Shown: positions 55,501 through 63,389 of the stretch, in pieces | Layout of the letters: every line of letters starts with the position of its first letter | How positions within the stretch are numbered: the first letter of the stretch is position 1 | Assembly: GCA_029547205.1 (NCBI GenBank) | Contig: JAKPPT010000072.1 | Coordinates: forward strand, 248,001-312,000 | Source of the DNA: Spirochaetota bacterium | GTDB lineage: Bacteria; Spirochaetota; Spirochaetia; Treponematales; UBA12059 | DNA length: 64,000 nucleotides | Direction of reading: 5' to 3' | The notes under the pieces: model-generated | Database searches by the model: none | The model's input: only the letters and a program-made list of their open reading frames with translations | Told to the model about the DNA's origin: nothing | Made by a program: the position numbers and the translations under genes

Positions 55501-58160
55501 ATCTCAACCTGCACTGTACCAGACGAAACAGGCTTACCGTTAGTATCAAGGAGTAAAAGCTCAACTTGATGATCCTTATCTGTTAGGAGCATATTACGGG
55601 CTTTATCACCCTGAGGGAGTTTTATGCCGACATATTGCTTAAATGGATGAAAGGGAACCGTCAAAACTTCTGAAGAAAAGATACCGCTTTCCTCAAAAAC
55701 CCGCGTGAAAAAGAATGCTTTGCATGGACCTGAAATTGATTTATATTCTGAGAAGTCCACTGAAAATGTTTTTTTACCATTGCTGTCAAGATAACCATTC
55801 CAGAGTTCATTTTTATCGCTTGCAGATAAAAACAGTGGACTATAAAAGGTATAATCAGGATATGAGCTTGCAAAATATTTTTTATCTAGTTCTAGCAGCA
55901 TCGAAACATCGGCTTTCATGTCTGATGCTGGAGCACCATGGAGCCACGTAGCCTGCAATGTTAGTGATGAGAGCTTTGTATCAATGAATGGCGCATTTCC
56001 ATATGAGATGTTGGTTTTTAATCGATTAGGAATAATTGCTTCAACTTTTATTGGTTTAGTAAATACAGCGTTTCCGACTTTGATTTTAGCCAGATAGTTT
56101 CCTGTTGGCGCATCCGAAGCTGTACTAGTTTTAAAATAATAAAAACCATTTACCGATTGAGTAAGCACTATCGATTGAATATTCTGTCCACGGGGATTTA
56201 TGAGATTGAGTTCAACTGGATGGTTTGGAGGAATTTTTTTACCCAGATCCTGTAAAATAAAGACAATATGAATGTCATCACCAGGTCTCCAGATACCGCG
56301 TTCCGTATAGATAAAGCCTTTAATACCTTGTGCTGATTTTTCGCCACCAACTTCAAAATGACTTATGGCAAGCGGTCTTGTTAACTTTAGATAACCATTT
56401 TGTGTATTGCCCGATGATCCTCGAGTAATTACAAACATCGGCTCAAGCGTTGATTGCGGCTTTATAAGAGCAAATCCGTTTTTATCGAGAGTACCAGAAG
56501 CGATTAATTTTGCAGAATAGCTATACACACTAACCGATAAACCGGATAACGGTTTTGTAGTCTTTAAATCGCTTGCAAAAACATGGAGGGCTCCATCGGT
56601 ATCAACTTTAACATTGAGACCAACATCAGAAACAAGCACATTCTTTCGAGCTATAATATCCTGTTTATGTCGATAGTAATATGCCGGATGGATGGGATCG
56701 TTAGAATACTTCCAGTATTCATCATAGTTAAATCCTGAATCATCATCATAGCCATACCCATCATAATAATCCCAGTAACTCTGTTCTTCATCAGCATCAA
56801 TAACAATTGGAGGAAATTTCCAATTGCCAAAATCGGTGTATGTATTTGGGCTTTCGTATTTAATACATTCATAGTTATATGTTGCACGAATCTGATACAT
56901 TCCTCCCGGGTTGCTTGCAAGTATCGGTCCAAGATCTATTACGTGTGTCTGCTCTTTGTTTTTCATGGAATCATCCCAGGGGAGATCGATCGTTTTTCTC
57001 CATATAACGTCGCCTACCCGTTTAAGTTCCTCAGAGCCATTGAGTTCATTAACCTGTAAAAATTGAATCATATTGCTACCGTAAATATGCAATACTTCGA
57101 TATAGACTTTAGCCAGGTTTTTTGTATTGAGTAGAACTTTTGTACCCTGTGTTGTTGGAATAATTACACCAGAATCTTCAAACCATACTGCAGGTATGTC
57201 CCATTGTGATGAAACTGTTGCAGAAACCTTAGTTGCGATATAGTTATTTGAGATGCTCTCTACGCCAGGATGTACTGTTACTTCTGTGTTCTGTGGTAAT
57301 GGTATATCAGAATACACACGCACAAGGTTATCATCAATTTCATAACGCAAGGTGGTAATGCCTTTAATATCGATAAGTCCTCGCAAATCCTGATTCTTTT
57401 TGAGCGGTTCAGAAAATGAAAGTGTTACAGCATTTCCCGAACTCGATGATGTCTGTTTAACTCCTAACAATGCAAAACTGCCAGCTTCAGGAATTACAAA
57501 TTCGAAATTCCTGTATATTTTCCCCTGTAACTTCCGTGTATCAATTGAAAGATTTAGCTTCTGTGCTTTGCTCGTTCTCGGTACTGCTTTTATTGTAAAC
57601 ACATGCAAGTTTTCTCCCGGGTGACTCCAGGATAGTGCAAGTGACTTTGTTCCCAGCTTAGCGCTCACGAGTGATTCAATATCTGCTGATGATTCAATTG
57701 CATACGCAGTAAACGAACCGGTTATCATTACAGTTTTTTCATCAATGGCTTTCAGTTCAGGTTCCGCAGTAAATTGAATCTCAGGGAGTGCAACTCCAAA
57801 TGTGAAATTAAAAAAACCCTTATCCGCTAATCCTAATTTCCTAAAATCGAATGTTGCTATATATTTTTTACCAGGTTTGAGCGGTGCTTTTGGCTTGAAA
57901 TCAACACGTGTTCCATCTTCACTCCAGACAACACTACCTTCCAGTGCAGGTTCAAACATAAAAGGATTTAAACCAATTCCTGTTTGCGGAGCATGTGCAA
58001 GCACAACCGAAATTACGCTATCGCGTTTTACTATTCCATCGGTATGTGCGATAATATCGACAGGATTAGGTCGAACAAGTGTTTTGTGTTGCGAACAACT
58101 CGTAAAAAGTGCACATAAAATGATTGCAACATAGACAATTTTATACTGTTTACGTTTCAT
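52593..58160 (-). CDS. yfhM: Bacterial alpha-2-macroglobulin (thioester) lipoprotein
   Basis: This 1855-residue protein traps external proteases at the envelope. The start at 58160 is preferred; GGAGGA lies upstream and a lipobox follows (FTSCS at Cys24), giving a signal-peptide lipoprotein. It has repeated MG domains, bait region, and the thioester motif GCGEQ with Cys1398 and Gln1401. Receptor-type C-terminal domains follow. An insertion rich in Tyr, Asp and Gly occurs near 455-490. Length is typical (about 1650-1900). pbpC follows 12 bases downstream. Confidence 0.95.
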   Translation of the reverse strand: MKRKQYKIVYVAIILCALFTSCSQHKTLVRPNPVDIIAHTDGIVKRDSVISVVLAHAPQTGIGLNPFMFEPALEGSVVWSEDGTRVDFKPKAPLKPGKKYIATFDFRKLGLADKGFFNFTFGVALPEIQFTAEPELKAIDEKTVMITGSFTAYAIESSADIESLVSAKLGTKSLALSWSHPGENLHVFTIKAVPRTSKAQKLNLSIDTRKLQGKIYRNFEFVIPEAGSFALLGVKQTSSSSGNAVTLSFSEPLKKNQDLRGLIDIKGITTLRYEIDDNLVRVYSDIPLPQNTEVTVHPGVESISNNYIATKVSATVSSQWDIPAVWFEDSGVIIPTTQGTKVLLNTKNLAKVYIEVLHIYGSNMIQFLQVNELNGSEELKRVGDVIWRKTIDLPWDDSMKNKEQTHVIDLGPILASNPGGMYQIRATYNYECIKYESPNTYTDFGNWKFPPIVIDADEEQSYWDYYDGYGYDDDSGFNYDEYWKYSNDPIHPAYYYRHKQDIIARKNVLVSDVGLNVKVDTDGALHVFASDLKTTKPLSGLSVSVYSYSAKLIASGTLDKNGFALIKPQSTLEPMFVITRGSSGNTQNGYLKLTRPLAISHFEVGGEKSAQGIKGFIYTERGIWRPGDDIHIVFILQDLGKKIPPNHPVELNLINPRGQNIQSIVLTQSVNGFYYFKTSTASDAPTGNYLAKIKVGNAVFTKPIKVEAIIPNRLKTNISYGNAPFIDTKLSSLTLQATWLHGAPASDMKADVSMLLELDKKYFASSYPDYTFYSPLFLSASDKNELWNGYLDSNGKKTFSVDFSEYKSISGPCKAFFFTRVFEESGIFSSEVLTVPFHPFKQYVGIKLPQGDKARNMLLTDKDHQVELLLLDTNGKPVSSGTVQVEIFKLSWRWWFEKSNSEETEVASSEIKQLVTSDQVQIKNGKGTYKLRINYPEWGRFIIRVRDIADGHEAGKEFYIDWPGWAGKGRDNTGDSTMMLSFTADKDLYKVGEKVQIQFPSNKDSSAYVTLEKNGKVLKEEIIQTNEGYTVYTFTVTADMVPNVYVHITYLQPHLQTKNDLPIRLYGIAPIMVENPLTRLEPRITTPDTLEPLKKSQFTVYEASGRAMTYTVAVVDEGLLGITKFSVPDPWNAFYKKEASLLVSYDIYRDVANAYSGSLQSFLTIGGGDSEGENALKKPNRFPPVVKFYGPFTLDRGQKNVHELELGEYIGAVRYMIVAGTQEGAYGKYEKEVQVKSSLMAFVTAPRFVGPTERISIPVTVFSYLGKNAQVNVSLTVKGPGTIVGSNKQTLVFQQDGDLLANFDVQLQDQEGSLTIEAVAVSTSGKSAVQTITIPVQSPSVPVTTVAQKLIAGKSRVTLEHTLPGIPGSNAAWLEVSLLPPINLSAHLQYLIGYPHGCGEQRTSKMFPQLFLPNTVNLSKQELDTIQNNITSGIKDLQLFQKSTGGFVFWQGQYDESTWLTAYVTHFLFMAQKMGYVLPSGMLENALKFLSNKVKQSNIGSGKNDEGYYYGLLSEQAYILYVLALAGKADIGGLNRLAALDPQATTIRLQLAAAYAYAGVKNKAQELLTKTKYNNYPGSYFEYTYGSTLREMAMVLDCLNVLGDSAVAPSIYKEIADRLATGRYYSTQDIAFSLIAIQPYVQNLKKDTARLEYQDSNGKTETIEITKTLVRIPLTITGKTIKLTIDNTNAMQVYARIIATGRAMPGSEPKLENGLELDVTYYDTNYNIIKPEQGYRGQDMIVKISIKNKLYQKLNNVAVTYRIPSGWEIINQRIADTESNKSEGYFYKDIRDDRVMFYTNLDKYEEQTFTVFVNRTYGGQFYLPAITAEAMYKPEITAVLPGAKLPLITALQPSP

Positions 58161-58222
58161 AAATATTCCTCCATTCATCTATCCAAATTAAAGAGATTAC
58201 ATACAATGACGCAATTTAATTG

Positions 58223-58849
58223 CTATTTAATGAGCTTTTTAAAACGCTCCCAGACCACTTCTACAGATCCCTCGCCATCAAGTGCTTTTAAAAGTCCTAG
58301 CTTAGAATAAAAAGCAATGAGCGGTTCGGTTTTTTCTCGATACGTTTTAAGCCGCTGCTGAATTGATTCTGGATTATCATCGCTACGAGTATAGAGTGAA
58401 CCACCACAGATGTCACAGATTCCTTCTTGTTTTGGCGGCATGTTTTTAATATGGTACACCTTACCGCACTGAGAACAAACTCTTCTTCCGGTAAGACGAT
58501 CGATTATGATCCCATCGCGCACACGAAAGTCGATTACCATATCGAGTGTTTCAAAAGTTTGCAGAGCTTCTGCTTGCGGTATTGTGCGGGGAAATCCATC
58601 TAGAATAAACCCTGCTTTTGTATCAGATTCTTTTAGCCGTTCTTGAACCAATGCTATCGTGAGCTCATCAGGAACAAGCTCGCCCCTATCGAGTATCGAT
58701 TTTACCTGTTTCCCGAGTTCAGTTTCATTTGCTATGGCAGCTCGGAAGAGATCTCCAGTAGAAATTTGTGGAATGCCATATTCTTGCTTAAGTTTATCTG
58801 CAATAGTACCCTTTCCTGCACCAGGCGGACCTAACAGTATTATTTTCAT
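58223..58849 (-). CDS. adk: Adenylate kinase
   Basis: This 208-residue enzyme converts ATP + AMP to two ADP. The P-loop GPPGAGKGT (residues 7-15), STGDLFRAA and DGFPRTIPQA are diagnostic. The LID domain has four cysteines (CSQCGK and CDICGG), the structural zinc site of many bacterial adenylate kinases. ATG at 58849 follows GAGGAG by 7 bases; the more upstream start would remove that site. It lies 63 bases before the alpha-2-macroglobulin gene. Confidence 0.96.
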   Translation of the reverse strand: MKIILLGPPGAGKGTIADKLKQEYGIPQISTGDLFRAAIANETELGKQVKSILDRGELVPDELTIALVQERLKESDTKAGFILDGFPRTIPQAEALQTFETLDMVIDFRVRDGIIIDRLTGRRVCSQCGKVYHIKNMPPKQEGICDICGGSLYTRSDDNPESIQQRLKTYREKTEPLIAFYSKLGLLKALDGEGSVEVVWERFKKLIK

Positions 58850-59373
58850 ACAAACTCTCCTCATCGTTACTCTTAAAGGTAGTATAGCGTACTTTTGATA
58901 ATAGTACAGTATCTAATGCAAAAACCTGCCTATTGTCAGAAAAAATATATGGGATCTGAAGGGAGATGGCCACCCAAGGGTGCTGTTTAAGCGCTGTATC
59001 GAGCAGGCAATTCCCAGCAACAATGCGTAGAATATAGACTGGCAAGCATGTTTTGGTTGCTGTCAGCGCGCTTCGCTACATGAAGGATCAATAAAATAAT
59101 AGGTTTTTCCAGAGGACCCTGAATTCCGCACATGTTTCTGACAAAGACATAGGCGCAGATTATGGTTGTCCTAATATTGGAATAACCGAGGCATCGATGG
59201 GGAGTATATGCATATATAGCGTCATAATCGCATTGAGCGCAAATTCCTGCGTTGCAGCACTCACCTGCTGTCTGATTGCCTGGATTGCTCCCCGTCTCGT
59301 GAGCAAGGCGAGTTCATTTCTTCCATTTGGGCATGCAATTTGTGGTATAATTGATACCCCTGCTGAACTATAG
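58850..59373. other. Gap without a recognised intact gene
   Basis: This region is more GC-rich than the TPR gene that follows. On the minus strand a frame stays open from about 59390 down to a stop near 59160, reading PATINYSSAGVSIIPQIACPNGRN and later TLYMHILPIDASVIPILGQP. It has no start, no homology I recognise, and may be a decayed gene. Confidence 0.4.
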
Positions 59374-59433
59374 TTTATTGTAGCAGGTGGCGTCTTTGGA
59401 ATTGAATTTCTAAATAAAGCATTAAAAATTAAT

Positions 59434-59967
59434 ATGGATCGATTAGATGTTCATCTTGGGAAATGTGCAATATTAATTCGTTCTGAAAATTATAGCTTAG
59501 CTAAAGATAGTATTATAGTATTATTAAAAACATCAATTGCTAATAAAAATAAATGGTTTTGGACTGATAATAAACCAATAGAATCAATAGGGCAAAATGG
59601 AATGCAAGTGGTATTAGAAAGCGTTAATGATTATCTCAATAGAATGTTTCAAAATTATAAATCAAATAAATATTTTATTAAAGAAATATCTGAGATATTC
59701 ATATCATTATATCCGAATGTGACTTATGGATATAATTATTTAGCAAGATATCATATGGAGAATAAAGATTATAATAATGCATTAGATATGTTATTAAAAG
59801 CTTATGTTTATAATCCAGATGACTATGTTATAGTTGGTAATATTGCATATATATATAAATCTATTGGTGATAAAGACAATGCATTGAAGTACTATACGAT
59901 CCTGTCTAAAATGAAAAACAATGAAGCTAGAAAGATTGGATTTGATGGAATAGAAAGATTAAAATAG
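59434..59967 (+). CDS. TPR-repeat protein, 5'-truncated
   Basis: The frame is open from after TAG at 59371-59373, and residues before the ATG (GIEFLNKALKIN) continue the TPR pattern. So the true N terminus is lost or the start lies in a repeat; the ATG has no ribosome site. The remaining 177 residues have TPR motifs (NYLARYHMENKDYNNALDMLLKAYVYNPDDY). Base composition is much more AT-rich than the flanks, which suggests acquisition. It ends 9 bases before an attC-like half-site, as gene cassettes do. Confidence 0.6.
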   Translation: MDRLDVHLGKCAILIRSENYSLAKDSIIVLLKTSIANKNKWFWTDNKPIESIGQNGMQVVLESVNDYLNRMFQNYKSNKYFIKEISEIFISLYPNVTYGYNYLARYHMENKDYNNALDMLLKAYVYNPDDYVIVGNIAYIYKSIGDKDNALKYYTILSKMKNNEARKIGFDGIERLK

Positions 59968-59975
59968 TAATATAT

Positions 59976-60045
59976 GGCTAACAACTGCTTCAAATGGATA
60001 AAGCTATGTCACGGTTTTTGCAGTCGCTTTGCTCGGCACAAACCG
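59976..60045 (+). other. Possible integron attC half-site
   Basis: GGCTAAC (59976-59982) starts 9 bases after the TPR stop and leads into CAACTGCTTCAAATGG, a sequence resembling the start of known attC sites (YYYAAC box). A central hairpin of CGGTTT (60012-60017) and AAACCG (60040-60045) follows. The right half with the GTTRRRY box is missing; the IstB remnant takes its place. No intI gene is present. Confidence 0.4.
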
Positions 60046-60112
60046 CGCCAATGACGCCTCGCAGGTTATCATCGAGTCTTTCCTGGTACTCTTCAGCGGT
60101 TTGCCCATCAAC

Positions 60113-60268
60113 AGGACCAACAAGCCCTTTAGCAAATGGACGGAAATAATGTCAGACGAATCAATAGCCACAGCAACTCTGGATCGTCTCTTTCACCACA
60201 CCCATGGTATCTCGCTCAAGGGAGATTTATACCGTATGAAGGATAGGAAGCAACATTGGGTAATGTAG
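60113..60268 (+). pseudogene. istB: Remnant of an IS21-family IstB ATPase
   Basis: The segment RTNKPFSKWTEIMSDE, then ATATLDRLFHHTHGISLKGDLYR, matches the end of IstB-type transposition helpers (consensus TSNRPFSEWGxIFGD...LDRLLHHSHVIxIRGDSYR). Upstream IstB domains and IstA are absent, so it is a small fragment. The remaining bases to 60420 hold no gene I can support. Confidence 0.75.
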
Positions 60269-60427
60269 CATGAAACTTTATTTTATTTTTTATTCCGTAA
60301 TGATTCAATAATCGTAAGTTTTCTTGAATTTAGTACCGTCACGTAAACCGTATAATTGGCATTTTATCTGTTTTTTACATCAAGGCGGCTTGTCATAATT
60401 CTTTATTTTATAATACTTTAGCTTGTT

Positions 60428-60499
60428 AGCGACCGATGGGAGTCGAACCCACGTCTCCAGCTTGGAAGGCTGGGGTAATAGCCGTTATACGACGGTCGC
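60428..60499 (-). tRNA. tRNA-Gly (anticodon TCC)
   Basis: The acceptor arms GCGACCG (5') and CGGTCGC (3') pair fully. The anticodon stem CCAGC/GCTGG encloses CTTCCAA with anticodon TCC. The T arm has GTGGG-TTCGACT-CCCAT. The CCA tail is not encoded. The 5' end is copied in the adjacent repeats. Confidence 0.95.
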
Positions 60500-60771
60500 A
60501 CGATGTTACTGCGTCGCTTTGCGACGTATGCTGTAGTTCGTCGTCGTGCAGCTCGCTCTGTTCCTTTGGGCTCACTATACGACGGTCGCACGATGTTACT
60601 GCGTCGCTTTGCGACGTATGCTGTAGTTCGTCGTCGTGCAGCTCGCTCTGCTCCTTTGGGCTCACTGTACGACGGTCGCACGATGTTACTGCGTCGCCTT
60701 GCGACGTACGCTGTAGTCCGTCGTCGTGCAGCTCGCTCTGTTCCTTTGGGCTCACTGTACGACGGTCGCAC
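60491..60771. repeat. Three 90-bp tandem repeats ending in tRNA-Gly 5' end
   Basis: Units begin at 60491, 60581 and 60671, exactly 90 bases apart, with few mismatches; a partial fourth copy starts at 60761. Each starts with the tRNA-Gly 5' end (GACGGTCGCA on plus). Within the unit GCGTCGCTTTGCGACG forms a hairpin. Open frames on both strands merely reflect the 90-base period. Confidence 0.9.
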
Positions 60772-60925
60772 GGTATGCTAATCGCGCAATTTGTGTAAAA
60801 AAACTATCATATTTCTTATTACAAAGTCAAGTACATCAAGACTCGATTACGAACTAGGTACCCATGCCGCCTAGATCCAAATAGTGATACTAGTTTTTAT
60901 AATAATCAATTCTTCTCTGCAAGAG

Positions 60926-61424
60926 TTATTGCTTAAATTCCTCAGGAAACCACTTGGCACGTATTTTATCATAGGTTCCATCCTGTACAATTTTCTGAAA
61001 TGCACGTACCCATGCTTCGTATATGTTTTTATTCGTTTTCTGCGTAGAGACTGTAGCGCACATCCATGAGCGGACCAACCCACAGGAAGAGGTCTTCTCG
61101 TTCAGGTGTCCTGTTCATAGGGAAAAGAATGACATTGCAATTTTGCAAACAATCTTCATACGCTCTTGCCCAGGGAACTATTTTGATTTCAGTTTCATCA
61201 CCGATTTGTTTCTGAATTTCAATAACGATTTCTCCATATAAACCATAGGGATTTTGCTTGTCATATATGCCATAAGACACGCCCGAAATTTCGGTATAAA
61301 TCGTTAGTGCTTCACCGTTCTCAAGAGGTGTGTCAGGCGCTTCTCCTGCCGTCATCGGAGCTTCCTTTTTACATGTCCAAAGCAGTGTTATATAAAAAAG
61401 AAAGCATAAAAATTTCCGCTTCAT
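60926..61424 (-). pseudogene. Solute-binding lipoprotein, internally deleted
   Basis: The gene begins MKRKFLCFLFYITLLWTCK, a signal peptide and lipobox, at 61424 with GGAAGG upstream. Residues 40-130 match the N lobe of amino-acid-type periplasmic binding proteins (YTEISGVSYGIYDKQNPYGLYGEIV, AYEDCLQNCNVILFPMNRTPER). That frame stops at 61029. A second frame then encodes the C-terminal end (NIYEAWVRAFQKIVQDGTYDKIRAKWFPEEFKQ, cited as EAWVRAFQKIVQDGTYDKIR) up to TAA at 60926. About 100 residues of the C lobe are missing, so the gene is dead. Confidence 0.8.
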
Positions 61425-61610
61425 ATATACCTTCCATACAGATTGCATAAGACAATCTGCCTGCTTCTCGTTAGAATTGTATTCTACTTTCAAGCAACTT
61501 TCCAATTTATAGTGAAGGAAATCGCTCCGTTACAAGTCCACTCCGATTTACAGATAAATCCTTACATTGCCAATACGTTTTGTAAAATATTGTAATTTCC
61601 CACTGCTTTT

Positions 61611-61639
61611 TTGACACTTTATCCATATTAATTTATTCT
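61611..61639 (+). promoter_or_regulatory. Promoter of the polyferredoxin operon
   Basis: A perfect TTGACA (61611-61616) and TATTCT (61634-61639) are spaced by 17 bases, 34 bases before the TTG start. Confidence 0.6.
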
Positions 61640-61673
61640 ATGATATAACAGTGTTTTAGATTAAGGAGGATGT

Positions 61674-62531
61674 TTGGCCGCTGTTAAAAAAAGATGGTGG
61701 TGGGTACGCAGTGCTATTCAAGTCTTCTTCTTTGTGCTCGTCGCACTCACTGCTCTAAATGAGACACTCAACAATTATGGTATAAATATACCATTCATCC
61801 AGAAGGCTTCGCTGCATGCGCTCTGTCCTTTCGGAGGTGTTGTTAGTTTTTATCAGTTTATTAGTAATGGCACACTGGTAAAGAAGGTACATGAATCTTC
61901 AATGGTTTTGTTCGGAATTACTCTTGTTTTATTAGTACTTGTAGGGCCTGTTATCTGTGGATGGATATGCCCGCTTGGCAGCATCCAGGAATGGATTGGA
62001 AAGATTGGCAAAAAGATTTTCAAAAAACGATATAACACATTTGTACCTTCTAAGCTTGATAAGGTGCTCCGTTACCTTCGATATGTAGTATTGATATGGG
62101 TGACTTATATGACAATAGTTTCTGGTAAGCTCATCTTCCAAGATTATGATCCTTATTTTACATTATTTAATTTTTGGACAAGTGAAGTTTCCTTAGCAGG
62201 AATTATTATATTAACTCTAACACTGGTACTCTCATTGTTTGTTGAGCGTCCATTTTGCAAGTATGCCTGTCCTTTTGGCGCATTCCAGGGGTTATATAAC
62301 CTTATAAGAATTTTCCCCATCAAACGAAATGTTGCTACATGCATTAACTGCAAAGCATGTGATAGAGCCTGTCCAATGAATATCGAAGTCTCAAAAGCAC
62401 AGTCGGTGCGAGATCATCAGTGTATTTCCTGCCTTGAATGCACGAGTGAGGTTGCATGTCCTGTTACAAATACCGTGCTGCTTGCTCAGGGTAAATTTTC
62501 CGATACGAGAGCAAAAGGAGATGTGTCATGA
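61674..62531 (+). CDS. NapH-like polyferredoxin membrane protein
   Basis: This 285-residue protein has several membrane segments and is likely an electron carrier at the membrane. Two CxxxCP motifs (CGWICPLG and CKYACPFG) lie in the NapH/YccM-type region. The C-terminal end has two ferredoxin-like [4Fe-4S] motifs: CINCKACDRACP, regular, and CISCLECTSEVAC, with an enlarged last gap. The start is TTG at 61674, 4 bases after AAGGAGG (61663-61669). An ATG at 61670 would give only five residues. The downstream gene overlaps by 4 bases. Confidence 0.88.
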   Translation: MAAVKKRWWWVRSAIQVFFFVLVALTALNETLNNYGINIPFIQKASLHALCPFGGVVSFYQFISNGTLVKKVHESSMVLFGITLVLLVLVGPVICGWICPLGSIQEWIGKIGKKIFKKRYNTFVPSKLDKVLRYLRYVVLIWVTYMTIVSGKLIFQDYDPYFTLFNFWTSEVSLAGIIILTLTLVLSLFVERPFCKYACPFGAFQGLYNLIRIFPIKRNVATCINCKACDRACPMNIEVSKAQSVRDHQCISCLECTSEVACPVTNTVLLAQGKFSDTRAKGDVS

Positions 62532-63322
62532 TAACTATTAAACGTCCGATTCTAGCACTAATTATCGTTTTAGGTATATTTGGCGGCATACTGCTATCGA
62601 ATGCTCTAGGTTATTGGAAAACTGAAAGCACAAAAACACCAGCCACCATAAAAACTGGAACATTTGCTGGCATGGCTGATCCGGGAGACATTCGAGGTTC
62701 CTATACATTTCTTGATATCGAAAAAGCATTTGCTATTGATGCAACGATTTTATGCTCTTCCTTTTCTACAGCTACCATTATTGTAAAACCAGAGGATAAA
62801 GTAAACACGCTCGAAACCTTGTATGCTGGCAAGACTGGTACAAAAGAAATTGGTACTGACTCGGTACGATTATTTGTGGCACTTAGCAAGGGCATACCAT
62901 ACAATCCTGGTGAAGGAACCGGCCTTCCACCCAATGCTGTACGCTACCTCATGCAAAATAAGCTCTTAACAGCTGAACTGGCTACCTTGTATCGAGTTAC
63001 AGAATTAGAAAGCAGTGTACCATCCCAAACTCCACCCGTAAGCAGTGAACAGGCAACAACTTCGCAAACAAATCAAAGCACTGGTGGTACTGCATCACAA
63101 ACTACCAGTGAACACACCAGCCTGCCAAAAACCGTCACAGGTAGTACAACATTTGCTGATGTGTTATCGTGGGGATTAACAGAAAAAGAAATAGAAACAA
63201 TTATTGGATTTCCTCTTCCACAAAAGACTGCTGTAATAAAAGATGCAGTAACAAGCCAAGGAAAATCGTTTGGAACAATTAAGACTGCACTACAAGAATT
63301 AATTAATAAGAAGAACCAGTAA
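62528..63322 (+). CDS. Membrane-anchored partner of the polyferredoxin
   Basis: This 264-residue protein has an N-terminal membrane anchor (about 8-28), then two helical modules separated by a Gln/Ser/Thr-rich linker (residues 163-205). The first reads DIRGSYTFLDIEKAFAI...GTDSVRLFVALSKGIPYNPGEGTGLP; the second is TFADVLSWGLTEKEIETIIGFPLP, a related helical pattern. I recall similar modules as partners of NapH-like proteins in other anaerobes; the role is unknown. Translational overlap confirms the operon. Confidence 0.75.
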   Translation: MITIKRPILALIIVLGIFGGILLSNALGYWKTESTKTPATIKTGTFAGMADPGDIRGSYTFLDIEKAFAIDATILCSSFSTATIIVKPEDKVNTLETLYAGKTGTKEIGTDSVRLFVALSKGIPYNPGEGTGLPPNAVRYLMQNKLLTAELATLYRVTELESSVPSQTPPVSSEQATTSQTNQSTGGTASQTTSEHTSLPKTVTGSTTFADVLSWGLTEKEIETIIGFPLPQKTAVIKDAVTSQGKSFGTIKTALQELINKKNQ

Positions 63323-63330
63323 TATGATCT

Positions 63331-63375
63331 ATGCTCAGTCTGATGTATGCCTTGTACATACCCTGGACTGAGCAT
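63331..63375. terminator. Long hairpin between convergent genes
   Basis: ATGCTCAGTC (63331-63340) pairs with GACTGAGCAT (63366-63375), and GTATG/CATAC forms an inner stem. No T run follows, so its efficiency as a terminator is uncertain. Confidence 0.45.
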
Positions 63376-63389
63376 GGTTTATTACTAGC

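Noticed and set aside
59160-59390. A minus-strand gene in the gap after adk
   Set aside because: The frame is open for about 75 codons but has no start, ribosome site or recognised family; it may be a decayed gene.
60418-60798. Open frames of 92-120 codons on both strands over the repeats
   Set aside because: They come from the exact 90-base period and the tRNA gene; the products are repetitive and have no ribosome sites or conserved motifs.
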